64,000 nt of DNA from Lyngbya sp. PCC 8106 (GCF_000169095.1 NZ_AAVU01000008.1:117158-181157), one strand, 5' to 3'; numbered from the stretch's first letter, positions 1 through 10,061 are shown. Translations and numbers: made by a program. Notes: a model not told the origin generated them from the sequence alone.

Positions 1-813
1 CACACCATACTCCGCCTCTGCAACCCCCAGAAACACAGGAACAATTAAGTCAGCACCCAGTTCCATTTTCAAGTCTTTGACAATTTCATCTTGGGGCGGT
101 TTAATATCTTCGATCAGTTCTTCGAGAAGATGATCGTCAAAGTTCGCTAACTCCTCTAACATCTGTTGACGGGCGAGATGTTCGGCTTCAGAGAGTTCAT
201 CGGGAAGTGCAACCGGATCAGAAGCAGCACCCGGATGATAATGATAGGCTTGTTCAGTCACCAGATCAATAAAGCCCACCAGTTCTTGTCCTTGGGCGAT
301 GGGGTATTGATGAGGTACAACAGGGCGGGAAGAAACGGTTTTTAGGGCGGCGAGAAGTTCACTATAGTTGGTTTTGCAGCTTTCTTCATCCGTAAACGCC
401 CGATCCATTTTATTTATAAACACCAGGTGAGGAATTTCCCAGTCATCAAGGAATTTAAACAAGGGTGAAAGCGTTAAAATACGGTGGGTATCGGGTTCAC
501 AAACCACCACGGCTAACCCCGCCCCCACGAGGGCATTATAAGTTTCTTGGGCAAATTCTACCGAACCTGGACAGTCCAGGAATGTAAAACGAATGCCGCC
601 GTACTGGGTACTAGCGGCATTGACTTCAACGGTCATATTGCGGTCTTGGGCTTCGGGCGCAGCATCTCCGACCCGGTTGTTTTCTTTTGCTGTTCCTTTA
701 CGGGTGGTTGCTCCTGTGATGTGCAGGATACTTTCGAGTAGTGCAGTTTTACCGCTAAGATAGGGGCCTACAATCGCAATATTACGGTTGTCTGAGGGGA
801 TATTTGATTTCAT
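1..813 (-). CDS. Elongation factor G-like GTPase, N-terminal 271 residues (3' end outside window)
   Basis: The reverse strand reads open from an ATG at 813 to the window edge. The N-terminus starts MKSNIPSDNRNIAIVGPYLS, with a P-loop GPYLSGKT (G1), a DCPG motif (G3) and NKMD (G4), as in translational GTPases. Canonical EF-G has AHIDAGKTT at the P-loop and RGITI in switch I; here they are GPYLSGKTA and RNMTVEVN, so this is one of the EF-G paralogues that cyanobacteria carry rather than the main fusA. An AGGAGA Shine-Dalgarno lies just upstream of the ATG (about 823-830). Ribosome translocation or a recycling-type role is known for the family; the exact function of this paralogue is not clear. 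Domains II to V are not in the window. Confidence 0.85.
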   Translation of the reverse strand, partial: MKSNIPSDNRNIAIVGPYLSGKTALLESILHITGATTRKGTAKENNRVGDAAPEAQDRNMTVEVNAASTQYGGIRFTFLDCPGSVEFAQETYNALVGAGLAVVVCEPDTHRILTLSPLFKFLDDWEIPHLVFINKMDRAFTDEESCKTNYSELLAALKTVSSRPVVPHQYPIAQGQELVGFIDLVTEQAYHYHPGAASDPVALPDELSEAEHLARQQMLEELANFDDHLLEELIEDIKPPQDEIVKDLKMELGADLIVPVFLGVAEAEYGV

Positions 814-1267
814 CGTACCGTCTCCTGTACTCGTCAAATGAATGAATTAAAATGCTGCAATTACAAACAAAAGTTTGCACAAAAACATAAATTTTTAAGG
901 ATGTTTTCAGGTTTAAATTCAAGCTCAAATTTGACAAAAAACATCATTGTGACCATTGGATAAACGTTGGTTTTGGTCAATTCTTCTTGCGGTTGATCTC
1001 GAACTAACAGATCAGAATCAAGCGATCAGCTATCCAATCGAAGATGTTAGGTGTTTTTAGCGTTGACTTCAATCTCTGAAATGTTCTATCCTCAATGCGT
1101 CTGAGATCGAGGTTCGCTACTTCTATAATTTATAATCTTTTGGTCACGAATCACCAACGCTTAACTAAAAAATACAATATTTATTTTTTGAAAGTTTTGT
1201 AACTGAATATTGCAAACCCGCGATCAATGATGAATCTTCCCTATCCCCTCTTTTGCCTCTTACCTGA
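814..1267. other. Intergenic region upstream of the EF-G-like gene
   Basis: About 450 AT-rich bases lie between the 5' end of the EF-G-like gene and the 3' end of the GGDEF gene, both on the minus strand. It must carry the promoter of the EF-G-like gene. No RNA gene, convincing repeat or terminator hairpin was recognised. Confidence 0.5.
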
Positions 1268-3364
1268 CTACGACGAGACAATATATCGATTGCGTCCTTG
1301 TTGTTTGGCGGTGTATAATACTTTGTCTGCTTGAGCGATTAATTGAGCGGGTGAGGTTTTAGAATTAGGAATAGTGCAGGCAATTCCCTGACTCAGGGTA
1401 ATAATATTACTCACCTGAGACTTTTGATGAACAATCGCCAATGTGCGAATCATTTGCTGAATCTGTTGAGCAATATTAATCACTCCTTTTTGGTTTGTAT
1501 TCGGAAGAACAACTACAAATTCTTCTCCCCCATAACGGGCGACTAAATCGGCTGGACGTTTTAAAGTTTTTTTGATAGCTTGAGCAATTGAAATTAAGGA
1601 TTTATCTCCGGATTGATGCCCATAAAAATCATTATAAAATTTAAAATAATCAATATCTAATAAAATCAAAGATAAATATTGTTTTTCCCGTCTTAAACGC
1701 TGCCACTCTTTGATAAGATAATCATCAAAATAGCGACGATTAGCAATTTGAGTTAAACCATCGGTATGCGCCAGTTTTTCTAAAGTAAAATTAGCTTGTT
1801 GTAGTTTAATTTCCGATTGTTTGCGATCGCTAATATCCCGAATCATCATCAAGACTTCATGATCATCGAGTTTAACCACACGAGCTTCTTGATAATGGAG
1901 TTCTCCATCAACTTCGAGAGAATATTCATAGATTTGTCGTTCATTTGTTGTTAAAGCTTGGCAAATATAATACATTTGTTGTTCAGCTAACCGAGGCGGT
2001 AAAGTTTGATAAATCGATTGCTGGAGAATATAGGGAATACGACTAAACTTTTGGAGACTTTTACCTAAACCAATACTTTTACAAATTCCGTTGCGATCAA
2101 GACGAATCATCAGATCGGGAATCGCTTTTAAAATCGCTCGTTGAGTCGTTATATTTTTGCAGAGGGCGGCTTCAATTTTTTTGCGATCGCTAATGTCAAC
2201 AATATGAACAATGAGGTAATGAGGTGAATTTTTCTGGTCATACATTAACGAAATATTCATCAGCCCCCAAATGATTTGATTAGATTGGGTTAAAAATCGC
2301 TTTTCAATTTGATAACCCGGAATTTCACCCCTAAACATTTGTTGGGCTAATTGATCATCAAGGGTTTGATCATCGACAAAGATTAAATCACTGAGGTGAA
2401 GGGAGAGAAGTTCAGCCGAATCATACTCAAACATCTGACAAAGAGCCGCGTTAACATCGATAATTTTTCCCAATATAGACACCAAACACATTCCGGCTGT
2501 AATGGTATCAAATGCCCCTCTAAATTTTGCTTCACTGCGGCGCAAATCATCAGTCATTTGTTGATTAATAAGCTCATTTTTTTTACGTTCACTGATATCT
2601 TGATGAAAGCCAATCATCCGCAGGGGAGTATTATCTTCAGCCCAAACTGCTTGTCCTCGTGCCAAAATCCATTTGTAACTGCCATCTTTGCAGCGTAAAC
2701 GATATTCAACTTTGAAACTAGAAACTTTGCGGGTGAGATAATCATTGAGAGCAGTTAAAACTCGCTCACAATCTTCAGAATGAAGAAGATTTTTCCAGGC
2801 TTCCAAATCATTTTTCATCTCCTCATCGGTGTAACCCAACATTGCTTTAAGTGTAATCGACTTAAACGCTTCCCCGGTTTTTATATTCCAGTCAAAAATG
2901 CCGTCACCTGTTCCTTTCAGTAATAATTGCCAACGTTCTTCTTGCTGTAGTAATTGTCGGTTTTGAGTTTCGAGTTGGTAGAGGAGTTTTTGATGAGCTA
3001 AATGAAATTTAATTCGGGCTAAGACTTCCTCAGATTCATAGGGTTTAGTGACATAATCTGCGCCCCCAACTTCAAAGGCTTTGACTTTGTTGAATACTCC
3101 ATCAAGCGCACTCAAAAAAACAATCGGAATGTGAAAGGTTTTCTCGTCTAATTTTAGCTGCTGACAGACAGAATATCCATCAATATCAGGGAGTTTGATA
3201 TCCAACATAATCAAGTCAGGTGGAGACACTTTAGCTGATTCTATAGCGAGTTTCCCTGTCGGTGCAATGCGAGTATGATATCCACAACTTGAGAGAATCT
3301 TGATTAATAAGTTTAAGTCTGCTGGAGTATCATCAACAATCAGAATATGATTAAGAATAGACAT
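1268..3364 (-). CDS. Response regulator with PAS domains and GGDEF diguanylate cyclase
   Basis: This 698-aa cytoplasmic protein probably makes cyclic di-GMP in response to phosphorylation. An N-terminal receiver domain (about 1-130) has the acidic pair VDD and the phospho-acceptor Asp in LIMLDIKLPD (about 53), plus the TKPY lysine. Three PAS/PAC units follow (about 150-265, 285-400, 405-520; the PAC ends read DISERKK, DISDRKK and DISDRKQ). The C-terminal GGDEF domain (about 535-698) has an intact GGEEF signature and a product-inhibition I-site RPAD exactly five residues before it, so the cyclase should be active and feedback-controlled. No EAL domain is present. The gene starts 14 bp after the stop of the giant hybrid kinase, so the two are very likely one operon and a kinase-output pair (inference from position). 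Confidence 0.93.
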   Translation of the reverse strand: MSILNHILIVDDTPADLNLLIKILSSCGYHTRIAPTGKLAIESAKVSPPDLIMLDIKLPDIDGYSVCQQLKLDEKTFHIPIVFLSALDGVFNKVKAFEVGGADYVTKPYESEEVLARIKFHLAHQKLLYQLETQNRQLLQQEERWQLLLKGTGDGIFDWNIKTGEAFKSITLKAMLGYTDEEMKNDLEAWKNLLHSEDCERVLTALNDYLTRKVSSFKVEYRLRCKDGSYKWILARGQAVWAEDNTPLRMIGFHQDISERKKNELINQQMTDDLRRSEAKFRGAFDTITAGMCLVSILGKIIDVNAALCQMFEYDSAELLSLHLSDLIFVDDQTLDDQLAQQMFRGEIPGYQIEKRFLTQSNQIIWGLMNISLMYDQKNSPHYLIVHIVDISDRKKIEAALCKNITTQRAILKAIPDLMIRLDRNGICKSIGLGKSLQKFSRIPYILQQSIYQTLPPRLAEQQMYYICQALTTNERQIYEYSLEVDGELHYQEARVVKLDDHEVLMMIRDISDRKQSEIKLQQANFTLEKLAHTDGLTQIANRRYFDDYLIKEWQRLRREKQYLSLILLDIDYFKFYNDFYGHQSGDKSLISIAQAIKKTLKRPADLVARYGGEEFVVVLPNTNQKGVINIAQQIQQMIRTLAIVHQKSQVSNIITLSQGIACTIPNSKTSPAQLIAQADKVLYTAKQQGRNRYIVSS

Positions 3365-3378
3365 AACATTTCTATTTT

Positions 3379-6300
3379 TTAACGAACTAAATGAATTAAA
3401 TCGAGTATCCGAGTGTACTCAAACTGATCAGCCCAGACACTCAGAGTTTCAGCGAGGTGATGATTATGCTGACGGAGTAACTCAATGATTTGCCGAATTT
3501 GGCTAGGATCACCAAATATTAGGGCTTCTTCTAGTTCCTGGAGTATATCATCAGATAAAAGAGCGAAGGCTTCCATCCACTGTTCAAGATTCATCGGTTT
3601 TTGACTTTCTTCGGAATCTTCTTGAGCATAGCTGTATTCTACACCCAAATGTTGTTGTAAGACTGTAAATATTTCTAACTCTTTAAAAGGTTTATAAATA
3701 AAGTTATTGAAGCCCAGAGTTTGGTAATCGTCTCCTAATTTATTAGCAGAAACGGCAATAATCACTACGGGTTGTTTTGGCTTTTTCGATTGTTCTTGAT
3801 CGCGAATTTGTTTTGTTGCTTGATAACCATCTAGTTCGGGCATTCGTAAATCCATCCAGATTAAATCAGGATGCCATTGTTGCCAAAGGGTAATCGCTTC
3901 CGCCCCATTTTCAGCTTCTTGTACAGCAAATCCTAGAGGGCTGAGGAGTTGAAGTAATAACTGTCGATTCGCAGAACTATCATCAACAACAAGCAGGCGA
4001 TAAAGGGGAGTTTGGGGAGCTAAACTGATAATTTTATCTTCTTTAAAAAATAATTTTTGGGGAATTTTATCAACAATTTTGGCGACAATATAAAACTGAA
4101 ATTTACTCCCGATATTCACTTGACTTTCTACAGAAATTTCACCCCCCATTAATTTGATAAATTCTCGACTAATTGCTAAACCGAGTCCAGTTCCTTCTTT
4201 AACTTGTTTTCCCGCTTGGCTTTGATTAAAGGCTTCAAAAATATCCGTTTGTTCTTCCGGTGCAATACCCACTCCTGTATCTTCGACTTCAAAATTGAGC
4301 ATCACATTATTGTCTGATTTTTTAGATTTTACACTAATATTCAGGGTAATAAATCCTCGTTTCGTGAATTTTAAAGCATTACTCAAGAGATTAATGAAAA
4401 CCTGACGGAGTTTGATTTCATCAGTACAAATAGAACAGGGAACATCAGATGTTTTCTGTACATTGAAATTCAATCCTTGCTCTTGAGCTTTGAGATAAAA
4501 CATATTATAAATATCGTCAATTAGCTGATCAAGATTCAAGTCAGTAGGCTCAACTGTTATTCTGTTTGCTTCAATTTTAGCTAAATCCAAAACTTGATTA
4601 ATCAGGTTTAATAAATGCTCACCACTACGATAGATAATTTCAGCATTCTTACGCTCATCAAGTGAGATCTGAGAATTATTTTTCAAAAGACGAGAAAATC
4701 CTAATATTGCATTCAGCGGGGAACGTAATTCATGGCTCATATTAGCAATAAAAGCACCTTTTGCTTCGCTGGCGGCTTCGGCAACTTCTTTGGCTTTTTG
4801 TAGTTCTAGTTCAATCTGTTTGCGATCGCTGATATCTGTCACTCGAACCAAATGAAACATTTGATCCCCAATATAAATTGGCTTAACGGCAAGATTTCCC
4901 CAAAAAGTATTCTCTTTTTTTGTAATATATTCAACCTCTAAATTCCAAAATCCTTTTTGATTCACTTCATTTCGACTGTATTCAATTTCCTGGGGAGTAA
5001 AGGGCTGTTTTTGTAATGTATAACCTGCTATACCAATTAATTCTTCTCGCTTTTGAGCTTCAAACAGTTCAACGGCTCGACGGTTACAATCAACGATTAA
5101 AATACTATCGACATCAACCAAGAAAATTGCATCCGCAGATTCATGGAAAATTGCATCTCGTAAATCTCGACTTTTACGCAGTTCTAATTCTGCTTGTTTA
5201 CGCTCGCTAATATCAGTAACAATCGACCCAAACAGGGTGAATTTACCGTTGTCATCTATTAAGGGAAAGAGAATAGATTCAAAGATTTTAGATTGGTCAT
5301 TAATAACAAGTTCATCTTCGATTATCAAGGGTTTACCACCATCAACAAGTATCTTAACTCGGGTGCGAAAACGGTTAACAATTTCTTCAGGAAAAAAATC
5401 ACCAAAGGTTCGTCCAACAATTTGTTCTTCGGAAAGATTGAACAGGTTAGCAAAGGCTCGATTTACCCGCCGATAAACCATCTCAGCATCAAATATATGG
5501 ATGATTGCAGGTGAATAATCAAAAAAGGCTTGTAGTTGTTGATTGACTCTTTTTAGAGCAAGTTCGACTTGTTTACGATCATTAATATCGCGACCCACTG
5601 ACTGTAATTCGACTAAATTTCCCTGAGTATCATAAATGGCTTGGTTTGTCCATTGCGTCCAACGCACTTCACCATTAACAATTACTCGATTTTCAATATT
5701 AAAGACAGGCTGTTGAGGAGAAATTTGAGCGAGATAGCGATCAATAGTAGCTTGGTCTTCTGGATAAATGATCGGTTGATAACAGTGTCCAAGAAAATCT
5801 TCCTTAGAAATACCAAAATAGCGGCAATAAGCCTCATTAACATAACTCAACTTTCCATCGGGTTTAAATCGGGTGATGAATTCAGTTTGATACTCTAAAA
5901 TCGATAAATAACGGGCTTCTGATTGATGCAGTAATTCTTCTACTCGTTTGCGATCATTAATATCGCGACCAACCGACTGCAATTCGACTAAGTTTCCCTC
6001 GGTATCATAAATGGCTTGGTTTGTCCATTGCATCCAACGCACTTCACCATTAACAATCACTCGATGTTCAACAATCCCGACGGGTTGTTGAGGAGAAAGT
6101 TGAGCCAGACAGCGATCAATAATCGGTTGATCTTCTGGGTAAATTCGAGGTTGATAGCAATGTCCAATTACCTCGTCTCTGGAAACACCATAATAGCGAC
6201 AAAAAGCCTCATTAACATAACTCAACTTACCATCGGGTTTAAATCGGGTAACGAGTTCGGTTTGATACTCTAAAATCGACAAATAACGGGCTTCGGATTG

Positions 6301-9246
6301 ATGCAGTAATTCTTGTGCTTGTTTGCGTTCGCTAATATCCTGAACGACCCCATGCCAAGCAATTTCACCATTTTCGCGTCTTTGGGGTCGAGAATTGGCT
6401 TGAATCCATTTAATTTTCCCTGAAGGTGTGAAAATTCGCCATTCATATTTGAAGGGTTTCCCGCTTTCGAGACTTTCTTTTATCGCTTGTTTATAACCGT
6501 CTCGATCATCTCGATGTATTTGGTTAAAAGTAATTGTGGCATCTTCGAGAACGGACTCCACAGAAATTTCGTGAATGTCTTCAAAAGCCGGACTTAAATA
6601 TTCGTAGCACACCGGGCCGTTCGGATATTCAATCACAGTGTAAATCACTCCGGGAGAAGCGGCAGCTAATTCTTGAAATCTTTCTTCACTTCGGCGTAAA
6701 GCTTCTTGAGCCTGTTTGTGTTCGCTAATATCCTGAATCACCCCATGCCACGCGATCGCCCCATTGCTGCGTCGTTCCGGTTTGGATGTTGCCTGCAACC
6801 ATTTAAGTTGGCCTGTGGGGGTAATAATTCGCCACTCGTGGGAGAACAACTCCAAAGATTCGGCGCTTCGAGTCCAAGCCGCAAGATAACCCGCGCGATC
6901 GTCAGGGTGCATCTGCTCAATCACCAAATTAGCATTTTCCAGCGCTTGTGCTAGGGTGACTTCATGGATAGTTTCCACCGCCGAACTGGTATATTCAAAC
7001 CAAAGACGGCCATCGGGTTCTAGAACCAGGGTATAAATTGAACTGGGCGATTGACGGCTATATTGTTGCAGCCATTGTTCAGTTTTGCCGAGTTTTTCTT
7101 CAATCTGTTTGCGATTGGTAATATCAGAAAATGAACCGACCATACGCTCGGGTTTACCGTTTGGATATCTTGAAGCTTGTCCTTTGATTAAAAACCAACG
7201 ATAGCGACCATCGGATCGTTGAACTCGCAACTCGATAATATAGGGATGATTGTTTTCTAAATGATCGGTTAGAGCTTGCTGAAGGTGATCGCGATCGTCG
7301 GGATGAACGAAGTTAGAGAATTGAGGGACTGGATCGGCTTCAATCTCTGCAACTGACAAGCCGAGAAGTTTATAAAGTTGTGGAGACCACCAAGCAGTAT
7401 TATTAATTATATCCCAATCCCAAATTCCTTCTCCCATCGCCGCAATGACTAATTTTAATCGTTCTTCACTTTTTTGTAAAGCTAGAGTTCGTTCTGTAAT
7501 TTCTTGTTCGAGTTGCTGTTGATAATTTTTCTGTAGTTGTTCGATATGATGACGTTCTGTGATGTCTTGAAACGCGATGATAGAGTAATGTACTGTTCCC
7601 CATTCATCGAAAACTGGAATTGATGTTACCTCTAGAGGAATCCGACGACCGTTGACTTCCACTTCCATATCATCAACCTGTACTTTTTCCCCTTTTAAAG
7701 ATCGGAATCCAGGTAATTCTTCGGTGGGATAGAGTTGATTTGTTCCCGCAATATAAACTTGATAAACTTCTGAAATTTGGTCGTATGAAGTGGTTTTAAT
7801 TCCTTGTCCTAAAATTTGTTCACTAACTTTATTAATCAAAATATGCTGTCCGTTTCGATCCAATATACTCACGCCAATAGGAATATTATCAAGTAAGCTT
7901 GAAAATCGCTGTTCACTCAGTTTTAAGGCTTGAAATGATGAGTTCAGTTGAGCAGCCATCTCAGCAAAAGAATCGGTGAGTTGATTGATTTCTTTAATCC
8001 TCGTTTTTTCCAGAGGATTAAGGAGATTATTTTGGGCGAGTTCTTGAGTAGCTGAATTTAATTTTTTAATAGATTTTAAAACAAACTTTGCTTTTAAAAT
8101 GGCAATTAAAGTTGCAATTAATATAGCCAAAACGCACAAAAACACTGTTTCATTAACATTTTTTTTTATTTTTTCCATAAACTCGGATTCAGGCACGGTT
8201 ATCACAATAAACCAGTTAGAATCATCATCTAAGGAATAGGGTATAACTCGGATGAAATACCATTTATTTTTTCCTTTTATTTTAAATTTAGCAGCATGAT
8301 TAATTGAGTTTAAATTACCCAACTTCCCTCTGACATACTTTCCCGCCGCTTGAGTCACGGGGTGGCGGCTATCTTCTACAGAAAGTCGCCATTTTTGAGG
8401 GTTTGAAGTCTCTAATTCAGGAGAAAAATCTGTTACACGAAAGGGCAATTCATCGGTTGAAGTGGTAATTAAATATCCTTCGTTATCCATAATAAAAGCT
8501 TGTCCGGTTTTCCCGATCTTTAATTGACGCAAAAACTCACTCATTTTATCTAGAAAAACCGTTGCACCCAGAACCCCTTGAAAATTACCTTCGGAATCAT
8601 AGAAGGGTAAAGAATGAACCAGAACTAAGATTAAATTGGATTTTTTTACGCCTGAAGTAACCGTTTGCCAAGTGCCGTTTTTTGCGGCTTTTGCCATTGG
8701 ATACCAAGGCTGACTGGGAGGATCGTTGTGAGGATCGTAATTGGGAATAGTATCTCGTAAATAAAGGCGGTTTCCTTGTAAATTAGCAACATAGTTTTCC
8801 AGATCTCCCGTGCGGGGATTCCACTCTCGTATCACTAAAGAATCCGGTTCAGGTTTAGCCACAACAAAAAAGTCTTTTTGTTCGGTAGCGATATAGATAG
8901 AACTGACCTGAGAAAATGTGTTAATTTGTTCGACAAAGTAATCTTCTGATTGCGATTTATTCTGCCAGTTTAATAGACCTAAACTGATTGATTTGGCGTT
9001 GATTTGGGTAATATCAATAGACGTCTGTAAATAATCGTCGAGATTTTGAGTAATGCGATCGCCGATTTCTGTCATTAGTTGGTTTGTGAGTTCTTCTACC
9101 GCTTGCTGTCCGCTGCGATAAGATAAATAACCAATTACTCCCACAGTACCCAAAATTTGCAGGACAAAAGGCACAATCAACACCGTGCGAAGGGGAATCT
9201 CGTTGAAAGTTGTTTTTATCCATTGGTTCAAGGGTTTGATCAGCAT
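3379..9246 (-). CDS. Giant multi-PAS hybrid sensor histidine kinase
   Basis: This 1955-aa membrane sensor has, in order: a TM helix (about 20-42), an extracytoplasmic Cache-like sensor, a second TM helix (about 368-390), HAMP (390-440), eight PAS/PAC units (about 445-1480), HisKA with the phospho-accepting His in MSHELRSP (about 1500), a HATPase with N-box NLLSNALKFT, G1 DTGVGIAP and G2 GTGLGLAIS, then a receiver domain with VVDD and WMDLRMPE (Asp about 1800). A tail of about 80 residues resembles the helical C-terminus of other cyanobacterial hybrid kinases and has no clear HPt histidine. PAS units five and six are near copies of each other at both DNA and protein level (period 375 bp). Immediately downstream is the REC-PAS-GGDEF gene, the probable phosphorelay target. 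The ligand is unknown. Confidence 0.93.
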   Translation of the reverse strand: MLIKPLNQWIKTTFNEIPLRTVLIVPFVLQILGTVGVIGYLSYRSGQQAVEELTNQLMTEIGDRITQNLDDYLQTSIDITQINAKSISLGLLNWQNKSQSEDYFVEQINTFSQVSSIYIATEQKDFFVVAKPEPDSLVIREWNPRTGDLENYVANLQGNRLYLRDTIPNYDPHNDPPSQPWYPMAKAAKNGTWQTVTSGVKKSNLILVLVHSLPFYDSEGNFQGVLGATVFLDKMSEFLRQLKIGKTGQAFIMDNEGYLITTSTDELPFRVTDFSPELETSNPQKWRLSVEDSRHPVTQAAGKYVRGKLGNLNSINHAAKFKIKGKNKWYFIRVIPYSLDDDSNWFIVITVPESEFMEKIKKNVNETVFLCVLAILIATLIAILKAKFVLKSIKKLNSATQELAQNNLLNPLEKTRIKEINQLTDSFAEMAAQLNSSFQALKLSEQRFSSLLDNIPIGVSILDRNGQHILINKVSEQILGQGIKTTSYDQISEVYQVYIAGTNQLYPTEELPGFRSLKGEKVQVDDMEVEVNGRRIPLEVTSIPVFDEWGTVHYSIIAFQDITERHHIEQLQKNYQQQLEQEITERTLALQKSEERLKLVIAAMGEGIWDWDIINNTAWWSPQLYKLLGLSVAEIEADPVPQFSNFVHPDDRDHLQQALTDHLENNHPYIIELRVQRSDGRYRWFLIKGQASRYPNGKPERMVGSFSDITNRKQIEEKLGKTEQWLQQYSRQSPSSIYTLVLEPDGRLWFEYTSSAVETIHEVTLAQALENANLVIEQMHPDDRAGYLAAWTRSAESLELFSHEWRIITPTGQLKWLQATSKPERRSNGAIAWHGVIQDISEHKQAQEALRRSEERFQELAAASPGVIYTVIEYPNGPVCYEYLSPAFEDIHEISVESVLEDATITFNQIHRDDRDGYKQAIKESLESGKPFKYEWRIFTPSGKIKWIQANSRPQRRENGEIAWHGVVQDISERKQAQELLHQSEARYLSILEYQTELVTRFKPDGKLSYVNEAFCRYYGVSRDEVIGHCYQPRIYPEDQPIIDRCLAQLSPQQPVGIVEHRVIVNGEVRWMQWTNQAIYDTEGNLVELQSVGRDINDRKRVEELLHQSEARYLSILEYQTEFITRFKPDGKLSYVNEAYCRYFGISKEDFLGHCYQPIIYPEDQATIDRYLAQISPQQPVFNIENRVIVNGEVRWTQWTNQAIYDTQGNLVELQSVGRDINDRKQVELALKRVNQQLQAFFDYSPAIIHIFDAEMVYRRVNRAFANLFNLSEEQIVGRTFGDFFPEEIVNRFRTRVKILVDGGKPLIIEDELVINDQSKIFESILFPLIDDNGKFTLFGSIVTDISERKQAELELRKSRDLRDAIFHESADAIFLVDVDSILIVDCNRRAVELFEAQKREELIGIAGYTLQKQPFTPQEIEYSRNEVNQKGFWNLEVEYITKKENTFWGNLAVKPIYIGDQMFHLVRVTDISDRKQIELELQKAKEVAEAASEAKGAFIANMSHELRSPLNAILGFSRLLKNNSQISLDERKNAEIIYRSGEHLLNLINQVLDLAKIEANRITVEPTDLNLDQLIDDIYNMFYLKAQEQGLNFNVQKTSDVPCSICTDEIKLRQVFINLLSNALKFTKRGFITLNISVKSKKSDNNVMLNFEVEDTGVGIAPEEQTDIFEAFNQSQAGKQVKEGTGLGLAISREFIKLMGGEISVESQVNIGSKFQFYIVAKIVDKIPQKLFFKEDKIISLAPQTPLYRLLVVDDSSANRQLLLQLLSPLGFAVQEAENGAEAITLWQQWHPDLIWMDLRMPELDGYQATKQIRDQEQSKKPKQPVVIIAVSANKLGDDYQTLGFNNFIYKPFKELEIFTVLQQHLGVEYSYAQEDSEESQKPMNLEQWMEAFALLSDDILQELEEALIFGDPSQIRQIIELLRQHNHHLAETLSVWADQFEYTRILDLIHLVR
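5581..6330 (-). repeat. Tandem duplication of a 375-bp PAS module inside the hybrid kinase gene
   Basis: Two consecutive 375-bp units (125 codons) starting near 5581 and 5956 are closely similar over their whole length. For example TATCATAAATGGCTTGGTTT occurs in both, exactly 375 bp apart. They encode PAS units beginning RYLSILEYQTE. This is a recent intragenic duplication compared with the other six, much more diverged, PAS units. Confidence 0.9.
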
Positions 9247-9722
9247 TAGTCTAACTTTTTGATCTCAAAAAAATTTGCTGTTTTTACTGAACTTTGTAAT
9301 AACCTTAAAAAATTTACTCGAGTTTTTCTGGTTTTTATGATAATTTTTAAGGTAGACTCATTAAACTTGAAAATTTCTTGTGCTTAACATTTGTTTTAAT
9401 TATTTTAAAATAACCCTCTACACGAATATTTTACACTAAAAGTCCCATCAAGTAAAAAACAATAAAAGTTGATATGTTAATATAGCATATATTGTTTAAT
9501 ATTATATTAAACAATAAATATACGCTACCGATTCTGTTTGAACCAATAAATTAGGCGTTAGGGATTACGCCTCAGTAAACCCATTCCCCAACCCCAACAC
9601 TATGATTGATGCAAAAACAACAATTCTCAACACCATGAAGATCATCGCTAACTCCATTACACGAATAGCAACAGTTCTAGCATAGTTTATCTCGCTCGCT
9701 TCTTTAATCTCTTGATGCTGGG
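9247..9722. other. Intergenic region with an AT-rich inverted repeat
   Basis: This 476-bp gap lies between the PII gene stop and the hybrid kinase start (both minus strand), so it holds the end of one transcript and the promoter of the other. It is very AT-rich. The only clear structure is a perfect 10-bp inverted repeat at 9491-9515. No gene was seen. Confidence 0.5.
9491..9515. repeat. Perfect 10-bp inverted repeat (ATTGTTTAAT / ATTAAACAAT)
   Basis: Arms at 9491-9500 and 9506-9515 surround a 5-base spacer, with weaker GCATAT/ATATACGC symmetry continuing outward. It lies about 245 bp upstream of the hybrid kinase start and about 210 bp downstream of the PII stop. It may be an operator or a weak bidirectional terminator; the stem is pure AT-rich and lacks a separate T-tract, so a strong terminator is doubtful. 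Confidence 0.5.
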
Positions 9723-10061
9723 TTAAAGGGCTTCTAAATCGCTTTCACCTGTACGAGTGCGGATGATATGTTCCATCGATTGAATAAAAATCTTACCATC
9801 ACCAATTTGACCTGTTTGCGCCGCCTCCACCAATTTTTCGACAACGAACTCACACACTTCATCTTCAACTACGATTTCTAGCTTCATTTTGGGATGAAAC
9901 TCAATAACGTGTTTGACTCCCCGATAAGATTCAGTTTGACCTTTCTGGCGACCATAACCCCGAACATTTGTGACACTCATACCCACAATTCCAGCTTCCA
10001 CTAAAGCCGTGACTACTGAGTCAAACTGGACGGGACGGATCAGGGCTTCTATTCTTTTCAT
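9723..10061 (-). CDS. glnB: PII signal-transduction protein, divergent T-loop
   Basis: This 112-aa PII trimer-type protein senses 2-oxoglutarate and ATP/ADP and regulates nitrogen/carbon targets. ATP-site elements are intact (TGQIGDGKIF, RTRTGE), as are Gln39 and Lys58 used for 2-oxoglutarate. However, the T-loop reads ESYRGVKHVIEF: position 49 is Val and 51 is His, where cyanobacterial PII has the phosphorylated Ser49 and proteobacterial PII the uridylylated Tyr51. It therefore cannot be modified in either classical way and is probably a second, specialised PII paralogue (inference). The start is ambiguous between two adjacent ATGs (10064, 10061) behind an AGGAG; the second gives the usual MK start and 112 residues. 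It is divergent from the TetR gene. Confidence 0.88.
   Translation of the reverse strand: MKRIEALIRPVQFDSVVTALVEAGIVGMSVTNVRGYGRQKGQTESYRGVKHVIEFHPKMKLEIVVEDEVCEFVVEKLVEAAQTGQIGDGKIFIQSMEHIIRTRTGESDLEAL

Noticed and set aside
9541..9600. GGCGTTAGGGATTACGCC hairpin downstream of the PII gene as a terminator
   Set aside because: Only a short GGCGT/ACGCC stem with a large loop and no T-tract; too weak to call.
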